Positions 16,725-25,326 of a DNA stretch of 58,927 bases are shown one piece after another. How positions within the stretch are numbered: position 1 is the first letter of the stretch; each line of letters opens with the position of its first letter. The translations under genes and the position numbers were made by a program. A model generated the notes under the pieces. That model had not been told where the DNA came from, made no database searches, and worked only from the letters and a program-made list of their open reading frames with translations. The DNA comes from Methylobacterium terricola. GTDB taxonomy: Bacteria > Pseudomonadota > Alphaproteobacteria > Rhizobiales > Beijerinckiaceae. The DNA is taken from NCBI RefSeq assembly GCF_006151805.1, contig NZ_VDDA01000026.1, positions 1-58,927 on the forward strand, written 5' to 3'.

Positions 16725-17341
16725 GCTGCTCAGCGCGGCATGCAAGCCGACCCCCTCAAACGAACCGCTTATCCGCGCACAAGCGCGTCGACTGCAGCCA
16801 GGGTCCGCAACGAGTGCAGGCTGTGTGAAAACTCGGGCGAATCCGTTAATTTTAGGATAATCTCCTTCGCCGCCGTCGTTCGAGCATCCTGAATAGCAAC
16901 AGAGAGGCCGTCGGGATGTCTATACCCGCGCTGCTTAAAACGACGCTCAAAATTCGTTAGGGTATGCCCCTATGGACGGCCGGAATAACGAACGGAGCTC
17001 GGAGCACCGCGCCTGCGATCCGCTATGGTGGCTCGCCGTCATCGCGTTCTGGTGCTGATCGAGTCCTGACCCTAGCCATTGGGTTAGCCTCCGCTTATGG
17101 TAAGCTATGGCTATCACAGCGGCCTCTCTCGCCATCGCCGCGCTCGGCGATCCGACACGGCAAGAGTGTGGTCCGTCATGCGGTGCACCATGGTGGGCGA
17201 GCCTCAGCTTCACACGTTCGGCCACACGACCCGATATTGCGAAAATCTGCGTTGGGATCACATATTGCATCTGCGATCTTCACTGAGGCTTGCTCCAGGG
17301 TCGACCTGCAAGCGAGGCGCAGCCGCTCTCGCAGTATGCGA
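16725..17341. other. Geneless gap after the comB-like gene
   Basis: Some 600 bases hold repeat copy B (16961-16996) but no protein that can be recognised on either strand. The open frames have no ribosome site or family motif. It is probably decayed mobile DNA. Confidence 0.4.
16961..16996 (+). repeat. 36-bp direct repeat, copy B (downstream of comB-like gene)
   Basis: Same orientation as copy A at 15925-15960, differing at three positions (T/C, G/A, C/G). The spacing is 1,036 bp start to start. It could be a recombination target or the residue of a mobile-element end. Confidence 0.75.
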
Positions 17342-18196
17342 TTACCAATCCATAATAGCGGAGAGATTGCCAGCTGCGACGTGCAACCGGGGCACGAAAA
17401 CATCGGCCAGTGTATCGACGCTAATGCGGGCCGTCGATGCGCTCGCATTCAGGGATGCGATGGTGCGGCCGGATTGCCCTACAATCGGCACAGCAACCGA
17501 CCTGATCCCGATTTCGAGCTCTTCATCAATGATCGCGTATTTCTGGCTTCTTACCCTTGCCAGCTCCTCGTGAAAGCGCGACACTTCCGCGATTGTTTTG
17601 GGCGTCATTTTTTTGAGTTCATGCTGGGAGAGCCAGTGCTGAAGCTGCTCATGTGGCAGAGATGCCAACAGTATGCGTCCCAGGGAGCTGCAATGGGCCG
17701 GCAGCCGCGTGCCGACATCGATCCCGGACGAGTACAGCCTGCGAACCTCGAAGCGGGCGACGTATACTACGTCCGGTCCGTCGAGAACGCCGACTGACGA
17801 CGACTCGTTCAACGCGTTGGTCACGTCACGGATGATGGCCTTGGCCGCATCGCCGAGGCCCAACGGGTTTAGATAGGCATTACTGAACTGCAGCACCTTC
17901 GGCGTGAGCCAGAAGAAGCGACCATCTGTATCGATGTAGTTCAACGACCGCAGCGTCAAGAGCAGGCGCCGCGCCGTCCCCCGGCTCAACCCGGTGCGCG
18001 CCGCCACTTCCGAGAGGATCATCCGTCCGCGGCGCGGCCCTCCATGCTCGGGGCTGAAGCTCGCGAGCACGTTCAGCCCTCGCGCCAGCGCTTCCACGAA
18101 ATCCGGCTCACGCCGCCCTTCCTCACCGGACACGAGGGGCGGCATCCCTGCGCCGGAGCCTCCCTCCCGTCCTTCGCTTCGCGTTCCTCGTGACAT
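17342..18196 (-). CDS. IclR-family regulator (PcaR/CatR-like)
   Basis: The 284-residue product has an N-terminal winged helix (DFVEALARGLNVLASFSPEH, LSEVAARTGLSRGTARRLLL) and the C-terminal IclR effector domain (VYVARFEVRRLYSSGIDVGT, LPAHCSSLGRILLA, SVAVPIVGQSGRTIASLNAS). The closest pattern is the group that controls beta-ketoadipate genes. ATG 18196 gives a normal-length N-terminus. It is divergent from the CoA-transferase genes across 224 bases containing a CGGACA-type palindrome, so it most likely controls the catabolic island and itself, with a pathway acid as effector. Confidence 0.88.
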   Translation of the reverse strand: MSRGTRSEGREGGSGAGMPPLVSGEEGRREPDFVEALARGLNVLASFSPEHGGPRRGRMILSEVAARTGLSRGTARRLLLTLRSLNYIDTDGRFFWLTPKVLQFSNAYLNPLGLGDAAKAIIRDVTNALNESSSVGVLDGPDVVYVARFEVRRLYSSGIDVGTRLPAHCSSLGRILLASLPHEQLQHWLSQHELKKMTPKTIAEVSRFHEELARVRSQKYAIIDEELEIGIRSVAVPIVGQSGRTIASLNASASTARISVDTLADVFVPRLHVAAGNLSAIMDW

Positions 18197-18257
18197 GGTC
18201 GTGCGCTTTCGGTCTGCACCCGGATTGACTTCATCCTGCCACTGGCGTTCTATCATA

Positions 18258-18282
18258 CGAACAATTGTCCGTACAGCGGACA
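18258..18282. promoter_or_regulatory. Candidate IclR operator: three CGNACA half-sites
   Basis: TGTCCG (18266-18271) and CGGACA (18277-18282) form a perfect 17-bp palindrome with a TACAG centre. A third half-site, CGAACA (18258-18263), makes an overlapping near-palindrome TACGAACAATTGTCCGTA. IclR-type proteins commonly bind such CGGACA or CGAACA dyads. It lies between the divergent IclR gene and the CoA-transferase operon. Confidence 0.6.
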
Positions 18283-18420
18283 TTTTGCGATGGCGCTCGA
18301 TCCTGGGGAGGGCAGCAGCATTGCGAGTCGATGCATTCCATGGGGCATCGTGCCCAGCCGTCCTTGGCACTACGAGGAGCGCGAGCGCCCTCGCGTGCAT
18401 CGAGCCGGTGGCGTGCCGAC

Positions 18421-19101
18421 ATGATCGATAAGTTCGTCGCCTCAGTCGTCGACGCGCTGCACGGCATCGAGGATGGATCGACCATCTTGCTTGGCGGTTT
18501 CGGGGCCGTCGGCCAAGCCACCCACCTGATCGAGGGATTAATCGAGACTGGTGCGAAGGATCTAACGGTCGTCGCCAACAATGCCGGCTACGGCCGGGTC
18601 GGCCTCGCGCGGCTCCTCGAGGCCGGGCGTGTGCGTAAGCTGATCTGCAGCTTTCCTCGCATCGCTGGCTCTACAATCTTCGAGAGCCTCTACCGGGCAG
18701 GTCGGCTAGAGCTAGAACTCGTTCCTCAGGGCACGCTCGCCGAGCGCATGCGCGCGGCCGGAGCAGGCGTGCCGGCCTTCTTCACGCCCACCGGCGTTGG
18801 AACGCGCCTCGCCGAGGGTAAGGAAACCCGCGAGGTCGGCGGCCGCATCCACGTGCTCGAATATGCCCTGCCCGGCGATGTCGCGCTGGTTGAGGCCTGG
18901 CAGGCGGATCGGTGGGGCAATCTCCGGTACCGGGCGGCAGGGCGCAACTTCAATCCGGTTGTCGCGATGGCAGGCCGCCTCACCATCGTTCAGACCCAGC
19001 ACGTCGCAAAGCTCGGCGAGCTCGATCCAGAGACGGTCGTGACGCCCGGCATCTTCGTCGACCGCGTCGTGCACCTGCCCCACGGCGACCCGGTTCTCTG
19101 A
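18421..19101 (+). CDS. 3-oxoacid CoA-transferase, subunit A
   Basis: The 226-residue protein is the alpha subunit of a family I CoA-transferase (PcaI/ScoA/AtoD type): STILLGGFGAVGQATHLIEG near the N-terminus, then DLTVVANNAGYGRVGLARLL and FTPTGVGTRLAEGKE. ALPGDVALVEAWQADRWGNL is the characteristic late motif. With subunit B it would move CoA from succinyl-CoA or a similar donor to a 3-oxoacid. ATG 18421 gives a full-length N-terminus. It is the first gene of the island downstream of the IclR operator. Confidence 0.9.
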   Translation: MIDKFVASVVDALHGIEDGSTILLGGFGAVGQATHLIEGLIETGAKDLTVVANNAGYGRVGLARLLEAGRVRKLICSFPRIAGSTIFESLYRAGRLELELVPQGTLAERMRAAGAGVPAFFTPTGVGTRLAEGKETREVGGRIHVLEYALPGDVALVEAWQADRWGNLRYRAAGRNFNPVVAMAGRLTIVQTQHVAKLGELDPETVVTPGIFVDRVVHLPHGDPVL

Positions 19102-19114
19102 CAGCGAGCGTGAG

Positions 19115-19777
19115 ATGTCCCGACCTACCGCAAGCTGGACCCCGTTGAGCCGCACCGAGATGGCGGCGCGCATTGCGCGCGACATCCCGGAAGGCTGGTA
19201 CGTCAACCTCGGGATCGGCGTGCCGACGCTCGTCGCCGACCACGTCCCGATCGAGCGCGAGGTCATCTTTCACGCCGAGAACGGCATCCTCGGCATTGGA
19301 CCGGCGCCCGACGCGGCGCATGTCGATCCGTGGCTGATCAATGCCGGCAAGCAATACGTCACCCTGCGCGCGGGCGGCTCCTACATCCATCACGCCGACA
19401 GCTTCGGGGTGATCCGGGGGGCCCATCTCGATCTGTGCGTGCTCGGCGCCTACGAGGTGGCCGAGACCGGCGACATCGCGAACTGGGCCACCTCGGAGCA
19501 CGACACGGCGCCGGCGGTCGGCGGCGCGATGGATCTCGCCGTTGGTGCCCGGCGGCTCTGGGTCGCCATGGAGCACACCACGAAGGAGGGCCGTCCGCGC
19601 CTCGTGCGCGCCTGCTCCTACCCGCTCACCGCCATCGGCGCGGTGGCACGGGTCTACACCAACCTCGCGGTCCTCGACGTCACTCCGGGGGGCTTCCGCG
19701 TCCTCGACATGGTGCCGGGCCTGACCCTCGACGACCTTCAGGAACTGACCGAGGCGACGCTGTCGCCCGCATCGTGA
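19115..19777 (+). CDS. 3-oxoacid CoA-transferase, subunit B
   Basis: The 220-residue beta subunit carries the catalytic glutamate in EVIFHAENGILGIGP (family motif ENG), with the preceding WYVNLGIGVPTLVADHVP and later VMEHTTKEG-like block (WVAMEHTTKEGRPRLVRACS). It starts 13 bases after subunit A. PcaJ, ScoB and AtoA are all possible equivalents; the pathway context (lactonases, acyl-CoA enzymes) makes a 3-oxoadipate-like acid plausible but unproven. Confidence 0.9.
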   Translation: MSRPTASWTPLSRTEMAARIARDIPEGWYVNLGIGVPTLVADHVPIEREVIFHAENGILGIGPAPDAAHVDPWLINAGKQYVTLRAGGSYIHHADSFGVIRGAHLDLCVLGAYEVAETGDIANWATSEHDTAPAVGGAMDLAVGARRLWVAMEHTTKEGRPRLVRACSYPLTAIGAVARVYTNLAVLDVTPGGFRVLDMVPGLTLDDLQELTEATLSPAS

Positions 19778-19779
19778 CG

Positions 19780-19810
19780 CGGGCGGGATCGCGCCACACG
19801 ATCCCGCCCG
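19780..19810 (+). terminator. Strong 12-bp stem-loop after CoA-transferase genes
   Basis: CGGGCGGGATCG (19780-19791) and CGATCCCGCCCG (19799-19810) pair perfectly with a 7-base loop, beginning three bases after the subunit B stop. There is no U-tract, so partial termination or mRNA protection is more likely than full termination. It separates the enzyme genes from the highly expressed binding-protein gene. Confidence 0.6.
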
Positions 19811-19908
19811 GGACTGGGTGAAGCGTCTATGCGTCGCCGGACCGGCGACCGTCCTGGCGGACAAGGCTGGGCAGAGCCGGTCGACACAAAAAACAAGGGG
19901 AAATGCTC

Positions 19909-21024
19909 ATGATGAAGCGCCGTACTTTCCTCGCATCGGGCGCCGCGACGCTTGCCGCCTGGCGCGCCTTCGCCCAGACACAGAGCCACATCGTCGGCAC
20001 CCTGTTTCCGATGTCCGGCAGCAATGCCGAGTTCGGGACGCTCTATACCAACGCGGTCCAGCTCGCCCTCGATCACATCACCGCCGACCGGATGCTGAAG
20101 AGCCCGATCGAGCTCCGCAGCCAGGACAGCCAGGCGACGCCGCAGGGCGGAGCGGTCGGCATGACGCGCCTCGCGACCGTGGACAAGGCGTCCTACGTCC
20201 TCCTCGGCTTCACCGGCGTATCGAAAGCAGCGGCGCCCATCGGGGGCCGCAACAAGGTCGTCATGATCAATGGTGGCGGGGTCGGCCCCGACCTCGCGAC
20301 CTTATCGCCCTACTTCGTGAACATCATCCCGCTCGCCAACAAGGAGGTCACGGCCATCCTGCCCTGGCTCGCGAAGGAGGGGCTGAAACGCGTCGCCCTC
20401 ATCTACGTCGATGATCCTCTCGGGCAGAGCATCAACCAGGAGTTCGCCGCCGGACTGCCGAAGCAGGGCGGCACTCTCGTCGGCGCCTTCAGCGTGCCTC
20501 CGACACAGCAGCAATTCGGAGCCATTGCCGCGCGCGTGCGCGACGTCAAACCGGACGCCGTCTATTTCGCGACCCCGATCGGCACGCAGCTCTCGCAGAT
20601 GGCCAAACAGCTGCGCGACAACGGCATCACGCAGCAATTCGTGACTTACTCCGTCGGCAACCTGCCGTCGATCGTCGCCCAGCCGGAGAGCGAGGGCATG
20701 ATCTTCACCGGCCAAGCCGCCGACTGGACCTCGAACGAACCGAAGATCAAGCGTTTCGTGGAGGGCTGGCGCACCAAGTACAAGGCCGAGCCGGTCACCT
20801 ACGCCCTCAACTACTACAATGGATTGATGCTGTTCGCGATGCTGGCGCAGGGCCTGGAACGGGCCGGGACGCCGGTGACGGGCGAGACCCTGCTGGCCGA
20901 GCTGATGCGGGTCCGGACGTTCCAACTCGCCGGCGGCGAGGTGACGTTCGACGAGCACGCCAGCGCGTCGAGCGCCATCCAGATCAGCCGGGTGCACGGC
21001 GGCCGGAGCGAGAAGATCGGCTGA
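19909..21024 (+). CDS. Branched-chain-type ABC transporter substrate-binding protein
   Basis: The periplasmic receptor has a twin-arginine-like signal (KRRTFLASGAATLAAWRAFA) and the Leu/Ile/Val-binding fold: IVGTLFPMSGSNAEFGTLYT, SQDSQATPQGGAVGMTRLAT, RVALIYVDDPLGQSINQEFA. These receptors also serve aromatic acids and amides. AAGGGG lies 8 bases before ATG 19909; ATGs at 19903 and 19912 are alternatives. It heads a full five-part Liv-type transporter and should bind the island substrate. Confidence 0.88.
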   Translation: MMKRRTFLASGAATLAAWRAFAQTQSHIVGTLFPMSGSNAEFGTLYTNAVQLALDHITADRMLKSPIELRSQDSQATPQGGAVGMTRLATVDKASYVLLGFTGVSKAAAPIGGRNKVVMINGGGVGPDLATLSPYFVNIIPLANKEVTAILPWLAKEGLKRVALIYVDDPLGQSINQEFAAGLPKQGGTLVGAFSVPPTQQQFGAIAARVRDVKPDAVYFATPIGTQLSQMAKQLRDNGITQQFVTYSVGNLPSIVAQPESEGMIFTGQAADWTSNEPKIKRFVEGWRTKYKAEPVTYALNYYNGLMLFAMLAQGLERAGTPVTGETLLAELMRVRTFQLAGGEVTFDEHASASSAIQISRVHGGRSEKIG

Positions 21025-21110
21025 CCCTCTCCTGTGACGGCCCACCGGATCCGACAGGTGAACACCATGATGAGCGCGCCGCTCCATGCCCGCGGAGGTC
21101 GCCTGAAGCG

Positions 21111-21980
21111 ATGTTGATCCTGCAACTCCTCGCCTCCGGCATCCAGACCGGTGTCCTCTACGGCCTGACGGCGGCCGGGTTCGCGCTGATCTTCGGCGCC
21201 ACCCGGGTGTTCCACGTGGCGCATGGAGCGACCTTCGTGCTGGCCGGCTATGCGTTCGTCCTCGGCGCGCAGGCGGGCCTGCCTTGGCCGGTCTCGTGCC
21301 TGCTCGCCCTCGTCGTGGCGATCGGCTTCGGTCTGTTCATGGATGCCTTCGTCTACCGGCCGATCCAGCGGCACGAGGGAGCGTTCTTCACGGTCTTCGT
21401 CGCCGCCTTCGGGGCGAGCCTCGTGGTGCAGAACCTGATCCAGTTCTGCGTCGGCCGCGGTTCGGTCTCGGTGTCGACGCCGCTCACCCGCGCCAGCGAG
21501 ATCCTGCCTGGACTCTACGTCGCCCCAGTCTTCTGGATCGCGATCGGGGTCGCCGTCGCCCTCTTCGCGCTCGTGACGATGTTCCTGGACCGGACGGATG
21601 CCGGCGTCGCCCTGCGCGGCCTCTCGGAGAACCCGGAGCTGCTGCGCGCCTTCGGCCTCTCCTCCCGCCGTCTGTCGGCCCTCGCCTTCGGCATCGGATC
21701 GGCGATGACCGTCCCGGGCGCGATCCTGACGGCGGCGACGAGCGGCATCGAACCGGCCGCCGGCGCCCACGTGGTGCTGATCAGCCTCGCGGCGGCTGTG
21801 GTCGGCGGGATCGGCAGCCTGCGCGGGGCGGCCCTGGCCGGCCTGCTGCTCGGCATCACCGAGAACCTCATCATCGCGGTTCTGGACACCCAGTGGAGCG
21901 AGGCTGCCGGCTTCCTGGTGCTGTTCGCATTCATTCTCTTCCGCCCGAGCGGGCTCTTCGGGCAGGCGGTGAGACGATGA
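21111..21980 (+). CDS. ABC transporter permease, LivH type
   Basis: The 289-residue inner-membrane protein has about eight helices and the LivH pattern GIQTGVLYGLTAAGFALIFG at the N-terminus. The cytoplasmic coupling segment RTDAGVALRGLSENPELLRA and GSAMTVPGAILTAATSG follow. It forms the channel with LivM. Its TGA overlaps the livM ATG. Confidence 0.9.
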   Translation: MLILQLLASGIQTGVLYGLTAAGFALIFGATRVFHVAHGATFVLAGYAFVLGAQAGLPWPVSCLLALVVAIGFGLFMDAFVYRPIQRHEGAFFTVFVAAFGASLVVQNLIQFCVGRGSVSVSTPLTRASEILPGLYVAPVFWIAIGVAVALFALVTMFLDRTDAGVALRGLSENPELLRAFGLSSRRLSALAFGIGSAMTVPGAILTAATSGIEPAAGAHVVLISLAAAVVGGIGSLRGAALAGLLLGITENLIIAVLDTQWSEAAGFLVLFAFILFRPSGLFGQAVRR

Positions 21981-22855
21981 CGGCCTACCTCCTCAACCTG
22001 GCGACGCTCGCCACGATCTTCGGGATCCTGGCCGCGAGCCTCAACGTGCTGATCGGCTATGCCGGCATCTTCAGCGTGGCCCACGCCGTGTTCTTCGGCG
22101 TCGGCGCCTATGCGGGGGCCCAGGTCGCGCTCAACCTCGTGCCGGACGTTCTGCTCGCCTCCCTGGCGGGGGGACTTCTCTCGGGGCTGTTGTCCCTCTG
22201 CCTCGCCCTGCCGGCGCTTCGGGTTCGCGGCGAGTACTTCGTCGCCGCGAGCCTCGGGCTGCAGATGCTGGCGGTCACGGTCTTCAGCGAGGCGCATAGC
22301 CTGACCGGCGGCCATGGCGGTCTCGTGGGCATCCCGCCCGCGAGCCTGCTCGGGATCGATGTCTCCTCACCGTGGCGCTTCCTGGCCGTGTGCGTCGGCG
22401 CTCTCACCCTCTCCCTTGTCTCGATCGCCATCCTCATGCGCGGTGGCTTCGGCCGCGGCCTGATGGCCATTCGCGACAGCGAGAGCGCGGCAGAGGCCCT
22501 CGGCAAGAACGTCCCGGCTCTGAAGACAATCGCGGTCGCGATTGGCTGCAGTCTCGCCGGTGTGGCCGGAACACTCTTCGCGTTCCAGCTCGCCTTCATC
22601 AACGTCGAGAGCTTCACGCTCGAGCAGTCCGTGCTGCTCATGGCGATGGTGATCATCGGCGGCGCCGGGACCTTGCTGGGGCCGCTCGTCGGAACGCTGC
22701 TACTGCTGCTGCTGCCCGCCGTCCTGTCATTCATCCCGTTCATTCCGGCCACCGAGATCGGGACCGTGCAACAACTCGTCTACGGGCTGGCAATGACGCT
22801 CCTCATGATCTTCCGCCCGGCCGGCCTCGCCGCGCCGTCGACGGGACGCCGCTGA
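21977..22855 (+). CDS. ABC transporter permease, LivM type
   Basis: The 292-residue permease shows the LivM signature GYAGIFSVAHAVFFGVGAYA and the coupling helix GRGLMAIRDSESAAEALGKN, followed by FAFQLAFINVESFTLEQSVL. It begins within the livH stop (ATGA) and its stop overlaps the livG ATG by one base, so the set is made stoichiometrically. Confidence 0.9.
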   Translation: MTAYLLNLATLATIFGILAASLNVLIGYAGIFSVAHAVFFGVGAYAGAQVALNLVPDVLLASLAGGLLSGLLSLCLALPALRVRGEYFVAASLGLQMLAVTVFSEAHSLTGGHGGLVGIPPASLLGIDVSSPWRFLAVCVGALTLSLVSIAILMRGGFGRGLMAIRDSESAAEALGKNVPALKTIAVAIGCSLAGVAGTLFAFQLAFINVESFTLEQSVLLMAMVIIGGAGTLLGPLVGTLLLLLLPAVLSFIPFIPATEIGTVQQLVYGLAMTLLMIFRPAGLAAPSTGRR

Positions 22856-23604
22856 TGCCCGGGTCGCTGTTGTCGGTCCGCGGGCTCTCCAAAGAGTTCG
22901 GCGGGGTCAAGGCCATCCAGTCCGTCGACATGGACCTGGTCGAGGGCGTGGTCACGGCCCTCGTCGGCCCGAACGGCGCGGGCAAGACCACTCTGTTCAA
23001 CCTGATCTGCGGGCATATCAGCCCGGATGCGGGGGAGGTGCAGCTCGCCGGCCGCCCGATCCGGGGGGAGCGGCCGCATACGATCGCGCGGCTCGGGATC
23101 GCGCGCAGCTTCCAGGATCTACGGCTGTTCGGCCGGATGTCGGTGCGGGACAATGTCCTGTCGGCGCTCGAGCCGACCGCTTGGCTCTGGCAGCCCGGCG
23201 GCCGCCGCGCCGCGAGGGCCCGGCTCCACAAGACCGAGGCGGCGCTGGAACGCACCGGACTTTCGGCTCTGGCAGGGGCGCGGGCCGTCGACCTGTCTTA
23301 TGCCGAGACCAAGTTCCTCTCGCTCGCCCGCATTCTGGTAACGGAGGCGCGGATCTGGCTGCTGGACGAGCCGGCCTCCGGCCTCGATCCGGTCTCGCGC
23401 GCCCGCTTCGTCGCGCTGCTCAAGGAGGCCGTCGCGGCCGGCGTGACGGTCTGCCTGATCGAGCACAATCTCGACATCGTCACCGAACTCGCCGACCGGA
23501 TCGCCTTTCTCGACCGGGGTCGCAAGCTGGCCGAGGGCGAGCCGGCCGCGATCCTCCGGGATCCCGAGCTGATCGGCATCTATTTCGGGGAGCCGCGCCG
23601 ATGA
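22855..23604 (+). CDS. ABC transporter ATPase, LivG type
   Basis: The 249-residue ATPase has Walker A GPNGAGKTTLF, the LivG Q-loop region IARSFQDLRLFGRMSVRDN, Walker B IWLLDEPASGLDP and the switch histidine in CLIEHNLD. The signature loop is unusual: LSYAETKFLSLAR replaces the canonical LSGGQ or LSYGQ, so the invariant glycine is Ala. Partner subunits are present and coupled, so the change is probably tolerated rather than a sign of decay. Confidence 0.88.
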   Translation: MPGSLLSVRGLSKEFGGVKAIQSVDMDLVEGVVTALVGPNGAGKTTLFNLICGHISPDAGEVQLAGRPIRGERPHTIARLGIARSFQDLRLFGRMSVRDNVLSALEPTAWLWQPGGRRAARARLHKTEAALERTGLSALAGARAVDLSYAETKFLSLARILVTEARIWLLDEPASGLDPVSRARFVALLKEAVAAGVTVCLIEHNLDIVTELADRIAFLDRGRKLAEGEPAAILRDPELIGIYFGEPRR

Positions 23605-24377
23605 AACCTGCGGTCGATAAAGCCCTCGGCCGGCTTCGAGCGTCCGGTCCCGCTCCGTCGCCCGCTGGCCTCGTGCCGGCGATCGCGGTGGCGGGACTGT
23701 CGGCGGGCTATGGCGGCCGCCCGGTCCTGTCGGACTTGAGCCTCTCCGTGCCGGAGAGCGAGGTGCTGTGCCTGATCGGGCATAACGGCGCTGGCAAGTC
23801 GACGCTGCTGAAGCTGCTCTTCGGACTGCATCCGCCGACGGGCGGAACGATCCGCCTGCGCGGGACGGAGCTGGTACCGCATCCGAGCGCCATGGCGGCT
23901 GCCGGCATCGCCTACGTTCCGGAGGGACGCGGCGTCTTCCCGGGTCTCACCGTCAAGGAGAACTTCCGGCTCGCCCTGTGGTCCGCCGGCCTCAAGGGCG
24001 GCGAGGCGGCGGCCCGGACCGAGGAGGTCCTAGTCATCCTCCCGCGCATCAAGGAATTCTGGACCAAGCGCGCGGGCCAGCTCTCCGGCGGCCAGCAGCA
24101 GATGGTCTCGATCGGGCGGGCGCTGCTCTCGCGCCCCTCCATCCTGCTGCTCGACGAGCCCTCGATCGGGCTCGCACCGAAGCTGTTCCAGGACCTCATG
24201 GCTCCGATCCGCGCGCTGCAGCAGCAGCGCGGCATGACGATCCTGCTGGTCGAGCAGAATGTCGGCGAGGCCTTCGCGATCTCCGACAGCGTCGTGGTGA
24301 TGAAATCGGGTCAGGTGATCGAGCGCGGCGTGCCGGCCGATTTCGCGGACCATGCCAGGCTCATGGAGCTGTTCTGA
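23601..24377 (+). CDS. ABC transporter ATPase, LivF type
   Basis: The 258-residue ATPase has Walker A GHNGAGKSTLL, the LivF-typical AAAGIAYVPEGRGVFPGLTV, a canonical signature LSGGQQQMVSIGRAL and Walker B ILLLDEPSIGLAP. A 28-residue extension precedes the usual N-terminus. It overlaps livG by ATGA. With a canonical signature here and an altered one in LivG, the two composite ATP sites may be asymmetric. Confidence 0.9.
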   Translation: MKPAVDKALGRLRASGPAPSPAGLVPAIAVAGLSAGYGGRPVLSDLSLSVPESEVLCLIGHNGAGKSTLLKLLFGLHPPTGGTIRLRGTELVPHPSAMAAAGIAYVPEGRGVFPGLTVKENFRLALWSAGLKGGEAAARTEEVLVILPRIKEFWTKRAGQLSGGQQQMVSIGRALLSRPSILLLDEPSIGLAPKLFQDLMAPIRALQQQRGMTILLVEQNVGEAFAISDSVVVMKSGQVIERGVPADFADHARLMELF

Positions 24378-24499
24378 TGCAACGACATCTTGCGCCGGGG
24401 CGTGCCGGGCAGGTGCGGGCGCTCTGCCGCTCCACCGGAACGCGACGCTGCAGCGACGAGAGCAGCCCTGCGGCCGCCTGATCGACAGGAGGGATGACG

Positions 24500-25291
24500 A
24501 TGAACTGGATCGAGACCGACGGCGTCGGCCTGCGCTACGAGCTGACGGGATCCGGCGCGGGCACGCTGGTCCTCATCCACGAGATGGGCGGCACGCTCGA
24601 GGGTTGGGACCTCGTCCTGCCACTCCTGCAGGGCTCCCGGGCTGTCCTGCGCTACGACACCCGCGGGGCGGGCCTGTCGACGAAGCTGCGCGGCACAGCG
24701 AGCCTCGACGCGATGGCCGACGACGTCGTCGCTCTGCTCGACGCGCTCGGCCGGAATGATCCGGTCACGGTCGCAGGTGGCGCAGTCGGCGGCGCCATCG
24801 CGCTGCACGTCGCGGCGCGTCACCCTGGGCGAGTCAGAGCCGTGGCCGCTCTCGGTCCCGCCACCGGGATCCCGGAGGAGCGGCGGCCCGCCATCCACGC
24901 CCATGCCGACCGGGTCGAGCGGGAGGGCATGATCGGCGTGGCCGACGACGATCTCGCCCGGTCCTATCCGCAGAGCCTGCGGAGCGATGCCTCGCGCTAT
25001 CGGCGTTTCCGGGCGCGCTGGCTCGCGAACGATCCGGGCAGCTACGCCGCGATCTACCGCATGCTGTCAGGGCTCGACATGGCCGCCGAGATCGCCGCCC
25101 TGCGTCTGCCGACGCTCTTCCTCGCCGGCACGCAGGACCCGTTGCGCCCGCCCGCACTCATCGAGCCCTTGTCGCGCACCGTCGCCGGCTCCCGCTTCGA
25201 GGCCATCGAGACGGGGCATTTCATGGCGACCCAGACTCCCGAGCGGGTGGCCGCTTCGCTCAACGGCTTCCTGGCCGCGACCGGCGGCTGA
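24500..25291 (+). CDS. Alpha/beta-hydrolase-fold protein lacking the nucleophile serine
   Basis: The 263-residue protein resembles 3-oxoadipate enol-lactonases (PcaD): LVLIHEMGGTLEGWDLV forms the oxyanion region, RYDTRGAGLS follows, and the acid/base pair sits in GTQDPLRPP (Asp213) and ETGHFMA (His240). The nucleophile elbow, normally GHSMGG, reads GGAVGG, so Ala95 stands where Ser is expected. AGGAGGG ends 6 bases before ATG 24500, which is preferred over ATG 24494. Loss of Ser while Asp and His stay suggests non-hydrolytic chemistry, such as decarboxylation, isomerisation or cofactor-free oxygenation. Confidence 0.78.
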   Translation: MNWIETDGVGLRYELTGSGAGTLVLIHEMGGTLEGWDLVLPLLQGSRAVLRYDTRGAGLSTKLRGTASLDAMADDVVALLDALGRNDPVTVAGGAVGGAIALHVAARHPGRVRAVAALGPATGIPEERRPAIHAHADRVEREGMIGVADDDLARSYPQSLRSDASRYRRFRARWLANDPGSYAAIYRMLSGLDMAAEIAALRLPTLFLAGTQDPLRPPALIEPLSRTVAGSRFEAIETGHFMATQTPERVAASLNGFLAATGG

Positions 25292-25326
25292 GTGACGCCC
25301 GGCTCGAACACCACAGGTGAACCGAC

